From NCBI RefSeq assembly GCF_036373705.1, contig NC_089858.1, positions 17,219,749 to 17,283,748 on the forward strand: a DNA stretch of 64,000 bases, given 5' to 3'. Numbering within the stretch: the stretch's first letter is position 1; every line of letters starts with the position of its first letter. Positions 40,193 through 50,699 of the stretch are shown here, in pieces. Below the pieces are notes generated by a model that was not told the origin of the DNA, ran no database searches, and saw only the letters and a program-made list of their open reading frames with translations. The position numbers and the translations under genes are program-made. The stretch comes from Amia ocellicauda (lineage: Eukaryota > Chordata > Actinopteri > Amiiformes > Amiidae).

Positions 40193-40862
40193 TCACTTGC
40201 AGCAGCTGGTGTCGCAGGTCTGCCCCTTGCACACGCAGCCGGACGCGCACTTACTGCAGCCGGCCGAGCAGCAGGAGCAGCAGCCTGTGGGGCAGAGCGG
40301 TTCGGGTTGGGTTGGGTTGTGGGATGGAAGATTATGCATCATCTATCATAGCCATTTACCAGATGATTTATTGGATAATTTCTGTAAAGCTTTGGCAATA
40401 GAAACACTATTGGCATGACAAGTTCAAGTTAAATTGAACGGACAACGCGAAACACACCAGCGGGTATTTTCGCTAATCCGCCTGGCTGCTGATAATCATC
40501 GAGGTGCCCGTTTTACTCTATGCTGAAGACTAACGAGTTTCAATGCATACAAATAAAATCCGCTTCATGAATGCGAGCACTCACTCTTCTTCTTGCAGCA
40601 GCCCTGGCATTTGCAGTCCACGCACTTGCAGCTCTCCCCGCAGTCACAAGACCCGGCTGGGGGAACAAAACCAACACTCACCAGTTAGCGACATACCGAG
40701 CTCAATGCAATCCGAACCGAGACACATGCATTTTGTACATCTATGCCTTATACTCATTTATCACACCAATCAGATTTCCGTCGAATTAAATAAATAGGGA
40801 ATAACAGAGTGCGTTCAAAATCAATACTTACTCTTTGAGCATGCGCAGGATTTTGGATCCAT
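40193..40862 (-). CDS. mt: Metallothionein (single gene, 64 residues, 21 cysteines)
   Basis: Small cytosolic thiolate protein that binds Zn, Cu and Cd. Exons 40862-40832, 40656-40585 and 40284-40193 have the classic vertebrate three-exon layout and all GT-AG junctions, with codon phase 1 at both. The beta domain starts [10 protein letters not shown] and continues through SCKCVDCKC. The alpha domain runs [10 protein letters not shown] to [11 protein letters not shown], close to the fish consensus that ends CDTSCCQ. The join between domains is odd: it reads [11 protein letters not shown] where vertebrates usually have CxxCKKSCC, adding a cysteine and a lysine, so there are 21 cysteines instead of 20. 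The N-terminus is also about two residues longer than usual fish forms (60 residues). It sits between NUP93 and BBS2, the same place as the mammalian MT cluster, but as one copy in this interval. Confidence 0.95.
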
Positions 40863-40940
40863 TTTTTCTTCCCTTCTTTTATTTTATTTTGATGCAGTCG
40901 TGTGCGGGTGAAGTGTGTACTCTGCAGCCGCGCTGCTGTG

Positions 40941-40948
40941 TATTTATA
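40941..40948 (-). promoter_or_regulatory. TATA box of the metallothionein gene
   Basis: The sense strand reads GCTATAAATA, about 80 bases upstream of the start codon, giving a predicted start near 40915 and a short 5' UTR typical of metallothioneins. Confidence 0.8.
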
Positions 40949-40970
40949 GCGACTCTCACAGGGCGAAACC

Positions 40971-41055
40971 GGGTGCAAAGCGAAAACGCACACACGCTCA
41001 ATGAGGGCCGGCTGTGCACACGGCTTTGCACAACACCCCAGGCGCCCAGTGTGCA
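40971..41055 (-). promoter_or_regulatory. Proximal metal-response elements of the metallothionein gene
   Basis: Three matches to the MTF-1 core TGCRCNC lie within 115 bases upstream of the TATA box: TGCACCC on the minus strand (40977-40971, followed by GG), TGCACAC on the plus strand (41015-41021, followed by GGC), and TGCACAC on the minus strand (41055-41049). Number, spacing and position match metal-inducible promoters. Confidence 0.75.
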
Positions 41056-41573
41056 AAATGTCCTGAAACAGTGACAAACAATGACTAAGGGAGACTGTGC
41101 ATTGTTGCAAAATTATGTAAGCATCATTTCCACACCTAGACCGTGGCATTGATTGTAAGTGTACACAGATCAAGAGACCCAGAATAATTGGAACCTGTTA
41201 ATTGATGTTATGTCATTAGGAAAAACCCGAGGCAAGTGCAAGTGTTTGTATGGACCAAGTTAAAAAAAAAAAGTTGAATCTATTCCAATTTGCACTGTGG
41301 GATTTTGTAGGCTACGCGTGTCAGATACTTATAGCTAATCATGTCGAATAACTTGTCTGAAATATACAAACGGAAAATAAACACTAATATAAAAGCAAAT
41401 ACAAAAGTAAAAAGATATCAGATCAATCCTCGTATTCGTATCTGTCTACACATATCTAGCCTATGTATATCTTAGAGCCACATGTACTATATATGTGGAA
41501 ATGAAATGCAGCCTTGTGTTTCGGGGATGGGGTCTGCTGCTATGCTGCTGGAGTGAGAGCAGTGCGCCGGCGC

Positions 41574-41638
41574 TGCACACGGCCCGGGAGACGCACACAG
41601 GCCGCTGCGCACTGCCCCGTCACACGCACTCTGCGCCC
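41574..41638 (+). promoter_or_regulatory. Distal metal-response element cluster
   Basis: A GC- and CpG-rich island of about 170 bases (41540-41705) holds TGCACACGGCCC (41574-41585, a perfect 12-base MRE), TGCGCAC (41606-41612) and TGCGCCCGGCC (41632-41642), all on the plus strand. It lies about 650 bases upstream of the metallothionein TATA box. Several fish metallothionein genes are known to have such a distal cluster. It could also influence BBS2 further right, but metallothionein is the obvious target. Confidence 0.7.
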
Positions 41639-41963
41639 GGCCTGGGAGCGGCGTGCTGTCCGGCGGCTCTCATGGGAGACGTGCTTGTTTGTGTTCCCAA
41701 GGTGTTTTGTCATCGCCTTCTTCTTTCAGTCATCCTAGTAATTATCGCAATAACGTCTAGGAACATAAACGCAGTTTGACGTCCATAAATCCATAGTGAT
41801 TACATTATTTAAAAATGAAATTACTATAATTTTGTTCTTACCGAAATCCACTTGTAGTCATCAAGTTAAAAACTAGCTGACGTATGCCATCTCTCTTTCA
41901 CACCATCTCAGCATTATCGTCTATAACTGGTATCATCAACACTGCTGCTTGGCACTGTAATCA

Positions 41964-42018
<55 letters not shown>
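41964..42018. repeat. (ATT)n microsatellite
   Basis: About 18 ATT units between the metallothionein gene and BBS2. Confidence 0.95.
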
Positions 42019-42054
42019 GTCAATAATCATAATAATAATACACATTATTCTAAG

Positions 42055-42056
<2 letters not shown>

Positions 42057-42122
<66 letters not shown>
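42057..42122. repeat. Compound (CT)n(TA)n microsatellite
   Basis: About 17 CT units run directly into about 16 TA units. Confidence 0.95.
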
Positions 42123-42125
<3 letters not shown>

Positions 42126-42314
42126 ATGTAACAGTACTTGTTGCACAATGTTATTGAATATGTATTATTTTGTAAGCGGGTTAGTTGCAGCAGTAGTTGT
42201 ATGTCATTGTGCATGAAAGTGTGTACATTGAAGTACTGTATGTGCTCAGCAGTGACATTAACCAGAGCTGCAGTAGTACAGTAGACCGATGCATACAGTT
42301 CACTACAGTATGTT

Positions 42315-42470
42315 ACAGACACTAGTGATGCAGTTCGGTTCTTTTGATTCGTTCAGTTCGTTCACTGGTTCACTGACTGAACCCGTGCAGCCCGAATCCG
42401 GACGGGTTACATAGACTTGAATGAGTCGTTCACTGCACACCACAAACGCCAGGAAAAGTCTATATTTGTC
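42315..42470. mobile_element. Possible hAT-like transposon fragment
   Basis: The stretch beginning CACTAGTGATGCAGTTCGGT, followed by repeated 'ttcgttcagttcgttcac' phrases and later 'gaacgaatc' at about 43060, resembles the ends of common fish hAT-type elements rich in gaacgaatc motifs. No matching inverted terminus or target duplication was found, so this is a weak call. Confidence 0.3.
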
Positions 42471-42600
42471 TATATATTCAATTCAATACCGTTGTGACAA
42501 ATATATATTTAAAATCCCGGAGATAACAGCAGTTTGAAGCATTAACATTGTTTAGCCAACACGATTAATCTAATTAAATTTAATATATTGTCTGCTAAGA

Positions 42601-42655
<55 letters not shown>
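42601..42655. repeat. (AAT)n microsatellite
   Basis: About 18 AAT units, the third long simple array within 700 bases. Confidence 0.95.
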
Positions 42656-43269
42656 TCGTTACATAAATGTCTTACGCATAGGTGTATCTCAATTATTATT
42701 AATAATTATTATTATAGGTCATTTTGTTGATTTACCTCAAGATGACTTGCAAGTATTAATAATAATTTGTGCAAAATGTTTTATGTGTATAAAACATTAC
42801 AAAACAAACCTCGTAGCGATTTATTATATATTTGTATTTTGTTAGATGTACCCAATGAATACGGACTGTAATACATACACACACACATTATGTACAGTAT
42901 ATAATATGGCATAAACGTCTATACTCGGTCTAGGTTATGTAACTGACGCCATTTTGGCTCATACATATTTCTTTTTTATGCACTAAGCAACAGGGAATTT
43001 GGAACCAACATGGCGCATACGGTGTTCAGTTTCATAGCACTCAACGACTCGTCGGGACGAACGAATCCGCCGGACTGTTCATTGAATGAGATTCTACAGG
43101 CGGGTCTCCGGCTCCTGAGCTATTTTGTAAACCCTAAGTGAAACAGCCCCGGTGCCTCACTGTTACTCTCTGTCTGGGGTAAATCGCTGTACTGGAGTGC
43201 AGCTGGGATGGCGCTGGGATGGGACTGGGAGGGGTGGGCGTCCTGGCACCGCCACCGTGCGCAGCCGGG

Positions 43270-43277
43270 TGACGTCA
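43270..43277 (+). promoter_or_regulatory. Palindromic CRE (TGACGTCA), BBS2 5' region
   Basis: A perfect cAMP-response element lies in a CpG-rich stretch (43200-43450). About 100 bases downstream is a strong donor, GAGCTCG|GTAAGG (last exon base 43375). The first coding exon of BBS2 begins with an acceptor at 44347, so this donor marks a candidate noncoding first exon driven from here. Confidence 0.5.
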
Positions 43278-43713
43278 GCGCGCTCCCAGCCGAGCCCGCA
43301 CGCAGCCGCTCGCTTCCCCGGATGTTCGTGTCTCCGCCGAGGAAGCCGCCGTCTCACCTGCAAACGAGGAGCTCGGTAAGGGCCGCTTGTGCACCGGGAA
43401 CGGATCTTAACCGGCAGTGTCAGAACAGGCGCTGCTCCCCGGAGAGGGACGTTTTTAACTGGCACGATCAGAACCAGCAAGTGCGCCGCGAAAACAACTT
43501 TTGCACGTACTGTGACGTCTTCTGCTGTGTGTTTTGGAAAATACCAGGTGTAGTTAAAACAAAAAAAACCTAACAAGCATGCGTTTACACCTCGGTGGAT
43601 ATATCGCATCGGCTGGTAGGCTGGCTTTTCGATGCAGTCGTGGCGGAAAAAAGAGAGAAAAAGAAAAGAAAAGCGGCAGGGATTAGTGCACGAGCCGCGA
43701 GTGTGCGCCGTGC

Positions 43714-43726
43714 GTTGCTAGGTAAC
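43714..43726 (+). promoter_or_regulatory. RFX X-box of BBS2
   Basis: GTTGCTAGGTAAC fits the RFX consensus RYYNYY-N(1-3)-RRNRAC at every position and forms an inverted repeat. X-boxes control ciliary genes, including BBS genes, in worms and vertebrates. It is about 630 bases before the BBS2 start codon, followed by a TATAAAATTA stretch near 43768, so a second start site after it is possible. Confidence 0.7.
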
Positions 43727-44357
43727 GCAGGCGCAGGGATCAGCTCAGCGCGCGGCCCTGAGCGCTTTATAAAATTAAACTCTTTACAACATTAAACTCT
43801 GCGCAGGAGATCGAGAGAAAGATCACCGGGACTCCCAGCCTGCAGCAACTCTTATCTAAAGCAGAAATGATGTAATTTAATGAAACTCATGTACATGCAC
43901 AGCTTGACAACTATGAACCAAATGACAGCCCAGCTCCATTGCACCATTTCTGTTGCACGGTTGTCATTGCATTGTATCACAGATTATTTCCTAATATAAT
44001 GTGATCAGAATCGTGCATTTCACTGCATTGCCCCCCACCCCCCGGAGGACGTCGTTGTTTAAATTGTGTTAAGTGAATGAAAGTGTATATGTGTTATTGT
44101 GTCCATGGGAGAGTGTTAGACGCGTTGAATGCCTCAAGTTTTAGCTAGTCCCACCTTTTATTGATCCACGTTAAAGTGCTAGTTGGTGACCGTTAGAGGG
44201 CAGTCACACACTGGTAAACGATAACATATAATTGTGTGAATTTGAGCTTCTACAAGAAACATAAAATCCTAGAATTGCCATTTCTGTCATATGTAGCATT
44301 TCATATGCAGAAACAAACATATGCACCAATTCTTGTTCCCCCTAAAGGTGTCTGACC

Positions 44358-47300
44358 ATGCTTGTCCCGGTCTTCACTCTGAAGTTAAACCACAAGATCA
44401 ACCCCTGCATGGTGACGGTGGGCAAGTTTGATGGAGTGCACCCGTGTCTCACAGCTGCCACGCAGGCAGGAAAGGTAAACGCCTAGGCAATCACACACAA
44501 AGATGCAGTCACAACCACCCCTGTGTAGGAAACATGCAATCGGATAGAACACACAAAAAAGTACAACATGTTATTGTAACTCTTTTTAGATCCCAGGCAG
44601 TAAGTATGTATAACAAAATGTATGTATACCACACTATTGGCACTTTGGTGGGAGTTATGTGAAACCATTACACCAACCAGTGTGTCTCAGGAGGAAAATG
44701 GATGTGGCTGCAGTGTCCGCTGCTCCAAGTCTGTTAGGAAAACCAGTTGATGACCAAGGCGAGGCATCAAGGGGGTTGGCGGCACGGCACAGTGCACATC
44801 GGTCATTGTCAGTTTCGTGTCCTTCCGTTTCTGCTCCAGGTCTTCATCCACAACCCCCACAGCAGGGGCCAGCGTCTCTCCTCCAGTCGGCTGAGCCACA
44901 GCACGCAGGATTCAGACATCTCCCTGCTCAACATCAACCAAGCGGTGAGCTGCCTGACCGCTGGCACGCTCGCCCCCGACAGCGCCTGTGACTCCCTGCT
45001 GGTGGGCTCCCAGACCAACCTGCTCGCCTATGACGTGCACAACAACACGGACATTTTCTACAGGGAGGTGCGTCCCGCCAGCTGCCTCACCAGTGGGATG
45101 ACCGAGCCTGCGCGTGCGATCAAAGCACAGGCCTTATATACCTGAGGAGAAGGGGGTGGGGCTGACTGGGTCTCCTGAAGTTCTGAAAGCTTTCAGTTTT
45201 TGTTAAGCAACAGTCGATTTAATTTGCTTTTTTGCACTGGGAAAAGTATGTTCTGTCCGAATGTAACGTAAAATTTAGTAGCTGTGCTGTAAATGAACAT
45301 TTGAACACGGATGTTTTTCCATCCTTCCACAGGTGACAGATGGAGCCAACGCCATCGTGCTGGGGGAGCTGGGCGACATGCCCTCCCCGCTCGCCGTCAT
45401 TGGGGGAAACTGCGCCCTGCAAGGTTTTGATCACCGGGGCAATGATCTCTTCTGGACGGTGCGTGAACCCTGATATAAAGCACGAGGAAGATCACAAATT
45501 GGAGGATGCTGTTGATTGGCTGTTGTTGGGCTTTGATTCTGCTTATTGGTTCTTGAAAACCAAACCTGTTCTTGAAAGACCCTGAGGAGTTGGCAACCTG
45601 CAGTGTGGCATCTGTTCGATATGCCCATCTCTGCGCGTGGACAGTTGCCATTCTGTCCTGCTAAACCGCTTCCAGCCATAGTTCTGTAAATTCAGCCCTG
45701 AAGGTAGTACAGGCTTAGGGGAAGGGTTCATAAAAGCAATGTGAGTGTAGTTGGTAGCACTCTCATTCACATCTCTCATGTGGTGCTCATGCCTGTGGAA
45801 GAAGCCAGCGATTTAGTTTTGCCCTCCTTTAACGGTGTAGACATAGACCTTTGCTGCTGTTCACGCCATTGTTTATGTGTACAATAAAACACAATGATAT
45901 CAAATTCACAAGGGGTCTTATCTGCAGAGTGGATCTCAAAGTGCAGTAAAATACAGTTATAAGTTTGAATAGACAGAAGTCGACTTGTATTTGAAATACC
46001 ACAGGTGTGGCTTTCGGCAAATCAAAGACACTATAAAGGTTTCCTGTGAAGGAAGAATGCAGTTTGCAAAATCCTGCTGAAAGCAGAATAGTTCATAATA
46101 GGTGAAATGCGTTTCTTAGACCCTAATTAATCACGCACGTTTTTTTAGGTGACGGGAGATAACGTGCGGTCGCTGGTGCTCTGCGACTTCACCGGGGATG
46201 GAAAAAATGAGGTTTGTAACCAGGGAAACACTGTACAGAGTTAATTAAGAAATCCTTCGGTAAGCTGATTTTTGACAATGGTTTTTCACTGCAGCTCCTC
46301 GTTGGTTCAGAAGACTTTGACATTCGAGTGTTCAAAGAAGATGAACTACTGGTGGAGATCACAGAGAACGAGGTTAGCCTCCTACTCTTAAATTCCTCTT
46401 GAACTGAACCATTGAGCATTGAAAGTGAGGCCTTGATGTGATATGCATTGTGAAGAAATTGAGAAATGATGCCGGGGACGATGTGAAATTGGCGCTGTTT
46501 AAGGGAGCCGTTCCTTCACCTGCCTCCATGTTTTGTTTGTCAGACCGTAACGTCGCTGTGCCGCATGCACGGCAGCAGGTTTGGATACGCTCTGGCGAAC
46601 GGCACGGTGGGAGTGTATGACAGGACTGCCCGCTACTGGAGGATCAAGGTAACTGGCGCAACCCGTGCACCGCAGCCACGCTCAGGGCCTGATCCAGTTG
46701 CAGAGGCCAAAGTCCGATGGTTTCTTTGTCTTCCTACAGTCTAAAAACCACGCCATGAGCATCCACGCATTCGACCTGAACGCAGATGGCGTCGTCGAGC
46801 TCATCACGGGCTGGTCCAATGGAAAGGTGGGCATTGTTTCCCCCCCTCAGCAGAACTAGAGGCCTGAGCTAATTTGTCACAGTAGAGGCTAATTTGACAC
46901 ACAGTTCTAGGCCACATTTCTTTCCAGTGTCCTGCACTGAATGGGGACACCATTACCCAGGAGACAACAGTAACAATAAGGAAACTAGCGACGCACACAA
47001 GAACACTTTGCTTGTTTGGTTTCTAGTAGCTGATGGATCCTAAAATCTCAACCAGCATTTCTGCAGGCAGCCCAGACAGTCAGTTTAAAACACGGGCCCA
47101 TAGTCCTGCAGTCCACCTCACGTCCCAATATGAGGCGCCTGTGTAATGACTGCACCTGTACCCCCCAATCAGATCGACGCCCGCAGCGACCGCACTGGCG
47201 AAGTAATCTTCAAAGACACCTTCTCCTCCTCTGTGGCGGGTGTGGTGGAGGGGGACTACAGGATGGATGGGCAGGCCCAGTTGATCTGCACCTCTGTGGA

Positions 47301-50300
47301 GGGAGAAGGTAGGATTGGGACCCCCAGTGTGTCTTAATGGAGCCCATTCAGCTGTGAAAGAACAGGACTGATAGATCTTAGCAGCAGAAAAACATTTCTT
47401 GTTGGCTGTGATTTAAAGTGATCTTGCCTGTGTTCTTTTATATTTTATATCTTGAAATCTTCTTTATAGCATTTTTAAAAATGTACAACCTTTGATGGTT
47501 TCAGTGCGGGGGTATTTGCCTGCCAGTAAAGAGATGAAGGGGAACCTGATGGATGCGAGTGTGGACCAGGACCTCATTCGAGAGCTGAGCCAGCGCAAAC
47601 AGAACCTGCTGCTGGAGCTGCGGAACTACGAGGAAAACTCAAAGGTGTCATCTTTTAGACTTGTGTTTTTGTTTTGTTCCAACCCCCACAATATATTGAG
47701 CTGCTGACGTTTGAGTCTTGTGTAATTCGGGAAATCAAATTAAATCAGCCAACAAATCCAGCTTCAGCCATCTTGGATAGTTCTAGCAGCGCGGTGACGT
47801 GACGCAGCTGACTGATCTGGTCTGTTCCTGCTTCCCAGGCTGCAGCGGGAGGCCCAGCCAGCGATGTGGACACACAGATGGGGGTGATTCCAGCCAACAC
47901 GCAGCTCCAAACAGCTCTCTCTGTGAAGGCCGGCAGCGACAGCCAGCGTCCTCACATTGAACTCAAGATTTCAACTCCCAATGGTATCGTAAATCACAGA
48001 CAATTATAGCCTTTCCAAGTCGCGAGTATAGCGGGGAGGCCTGGCCCTTTCTCTGTGTGCACCATTGTGCTGCGGTCTGCGGGAACGTTAAGGATTTCCA
48101 GATCCATTGTAGACCCTCCTTGTGCTGAATACACCAGCCTGTGTCCAGATTACTCACCGGGATGTCAAAAACCCCTCTATCTGTTCAATTCCCAGAGACC
48201 ATTATCCGAGCTGTGCTGATCTTTGCTGAGGGGATATTTGAGGGTGAAAGCCACGTGGTCCACCCCAGCCCACAGAACCTGTCGGGCTGCGTCCGCATCC
48301 CCATCACTCTGCCCAAAGACATCCCTGTGGACTTGCACATCAAGGCCTTCGTGGGCAGCAAGAACAGGTAGTCTTCCGTTCTGCCCCCTGCGCACCGAAG
48401 TCACACTGTGGAAGATGAATGCCTGGTGACCCTGAAAAACAGGACAGCCGTTGTGAGATCTTGAAAATGTGGAACCACCGTTTTTAGTAGTCGGCCGGCC
48501 CTCCCCACCAGTCCTGCTAAGTACTTGCTCATTACACACATTATACATACTGGACTCCCTACAGTAGTTAAGTGTTTGGTGTTTCATGTGCGTTAACAAA
48601 CCCTTTTTTTTTGTTGTTGCTGATTGTTTATTTAATTGTGTTTTTTTCCTCTCTCCTGCTTGGCCCTCAGCACTCAGTTTCACGTGTTTGAGATAACCAG
48701 GCAGCTGCCACGCTTCTCCATGTATGACCTGTGCAAAGAAGACCCAGGCCCCAGACCAGCAGGCAGGGTCACCTTTGCCATCAATGACCGACCACAGAGG
48801 GTGAGGCCACACTGTGCCACGCGGCCGTCGGGGCTCTTTTAAAGATGCCCAACTTATTCGCGTGGCCTGACGACGCAGCGTTCAAAAACTTTTATTTGTC
48901 TTTTTCTCTCTTTGTTCTTCAAGGTGATAATGTGGTTGAACCAGAACTTCCTGCTCCCAACAGGCATTGAGAGCCCCGACGTGTGCTTCACCTCGCTGCG
49001 GGGTGGTGGGCTGCTCTACATTGCCATGCTGCCGAACGGACAGGTAGCGTCGATGCAGGGAGCGCAGCTCCAAGACTGCAGGGTTTCGCCCGTGTCCTGA
49101 AGACGGGGTGTTTTCTGTAGTATAGTGCACCACACACCTGTACCGCCGAGTACTTACAATAACACCATTTTGTGTCTGTTTTAAATTTTTAATTATTATT
49201 TCATTCAGACTAATTAGGATATGGTTAACACCTCTGTGCTGTGACAAGGCAATGTGACATACGCTTAATTCCTGTTTTATTTTATTTTTTTCACAGATCA
49301 CACTGAATACTGATGACATCGACCTAGCAGGTGACCTTGTCCAGTCTCTGGCCTCTTTCCTGGCCATAGACGACCTGCAGGTGGAGGCCGACTTCCCGGA
49401 ATATTTTGAGGAGGTGCGGGTGACTCTGGGTCAGGTGGGTATCGAGACGCATATCTTCAGACCTCCTCAGTATATCAATATATAAATATATCATTTTTTT
49501 CCCTTAAACTTATTAAACCCAGAGTTTTTTCTGCATAAATTATACACATCTGCCTTTAATTAAGCACCCTGGTCTGACCCCTGGCTTGAACTTCCATGGT
49601 GTTTAGGTCGACGACTACCATTCGGTCCATCAGAAGCTGACCGCAGTGATGGCTGACCACTCCAACCTCATCCGCAACATGCTGGTCCAGGCGGAGGATG
49701 CTCGTCTGATGGGTGAAATGTGAGTGCTTCGTGACACGTGTGTGTGTGTGTGGCGCCTATTTTCTTCGAAGGAAAGGGAAGGGGGAGGACAGTATTCACA
49801 GAACTAACATGACGTGTCTTGTGAGGATCTCCCAACGATCAAGTTTGTGTGAAAAGAAAAGGCTGCCACCAGCTGTGAGGTTTCTCATTTTAAGTGGCTC
49901 TTGGCAGGGGCGTCTGCCTGCATATTTGATCTCCTGCATAGATCTTCCTGTTTAGATCTCTGCGTTTTCCTCTTTCGTACCAGATTAATAAAAACACAGA
50001 CATAACAGATGAAGAAACAGAAAAACAGGCCTTTGCTCTTTGCTCTCCATCTCTCATGCCGAGACTCAGTGCTCCAGCCAATAAGGAGCGCTCATTTGTT
50101 GTCGTTTTGCTCTCCGCGTCAGGAGGACCATGAAGAAGAGGTATATCGATCTGTATGACTTGAACCGAGACTTGATCAACGAGTACAAGATCCGCTCCAA
50201 CAACCACAACGCGCTTCTGAACTGCCTGAAGTCTGTGAATCAGGCGATCCAGAGGGCAGGCCGCCTGCGAGGTAAGCAGACACTCAGCCCTGCGGCCTGG

Positions 50301-50613
50301 ACTTACCCTGCATGTGTATGTGCAGCGACACCGGCACAGACAGATATATAACTCACTAATTGGTGGCTTAAATTATTACTGTTGTTTTTATTATTACTTT
50401 CTTAATACTGCAGTGCAGGGTTTCCAGTTAGGCTCTAGTCTTCTGCTGTCTAATGGGAGCGTGTGAATCAGAGCCTGACCCTCCCTCTCCTCTCCTCTCC
50501 TCACAGTCGGGAAGCCAAAGAACCAGGTGATCAGCGCCTGCCGAGACGCCATCAAGAACAACAACGTGGGTGCTCTCTTCAAGATCATGCGGGCCGGGAC
50601 CCCCTCCTCCTGA
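44358..50613 (+). CDS. bbs2: BBS2, BBSome subunit
   Basis: Core subunit of the BBSome, the coat-like complex that carries membrane cargo into and out of cilia; loss causes Bardet-Biedl syndrome in people. Seventeen coding exons join in frame to 717 residues (human 721): 44358-44474, 44840-45067, 45333-45458, 46149-46211, 46295-46372, 46544-46648, 46740-46826, 47173-47308, 47505-47644, 47839-47983, 48196-48367, 48671-48800, 48924-49043, 49297-49434, 49607-49719, 50123-50271, 50507-50613. Seen: N-terminal beta-propeller ([55 protein letters not shown]), coiled-coil hinge ([20 protein letters not shown]), middle domain ([20 protein letters not shown]) and C-terminal platform ([45 protein letters not shown]). 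Every junction is GT-AG. Start is the first ATG after the exon acceptor and matches the family start. Confidence 0.97.
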
Positions 50614-50688
50614 GACTGGGGACACTGGGGACACGATCACCCACACTGGTCAGACTGGTCCCAGTAGCCATAGACTCCATGGACCATA

Positions 50689-50694
50689 AATAAA
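50689..50694 (+). terminator. Poly(A) signal AATAAA of BBS2
   Basis: Canonical hexamer 76 bases after the BBS2 stop codon. Further A-rich signals occur near 51045, so a longer 3' UTR is possible. Confidence 0.65.
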
Positions 50695-50699
50695 AGTGC

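Noticed and set aside
40754-41173. Minus-strand 139-codon frame over the metallothionein promoter
   Set aside because: It runs through the TATA box, metal-response elements and exon 1 in a different frame from metallothionein and has no family resemblance.
41495-41779. Plus-strand frames across the GC-rich island upstream of metallothionein
   Set aside because: Cys/Arg-rich translation comes from CpG-rich DNA. The motifs there are metal-response elements, not codons under a recognisable family.
40193-43000. Additional metallothionein copies, as in the mammalian cluster
   Set aside because: No second run of clustered cysteine codons was seen on either strand between NUP93 and BBS2.
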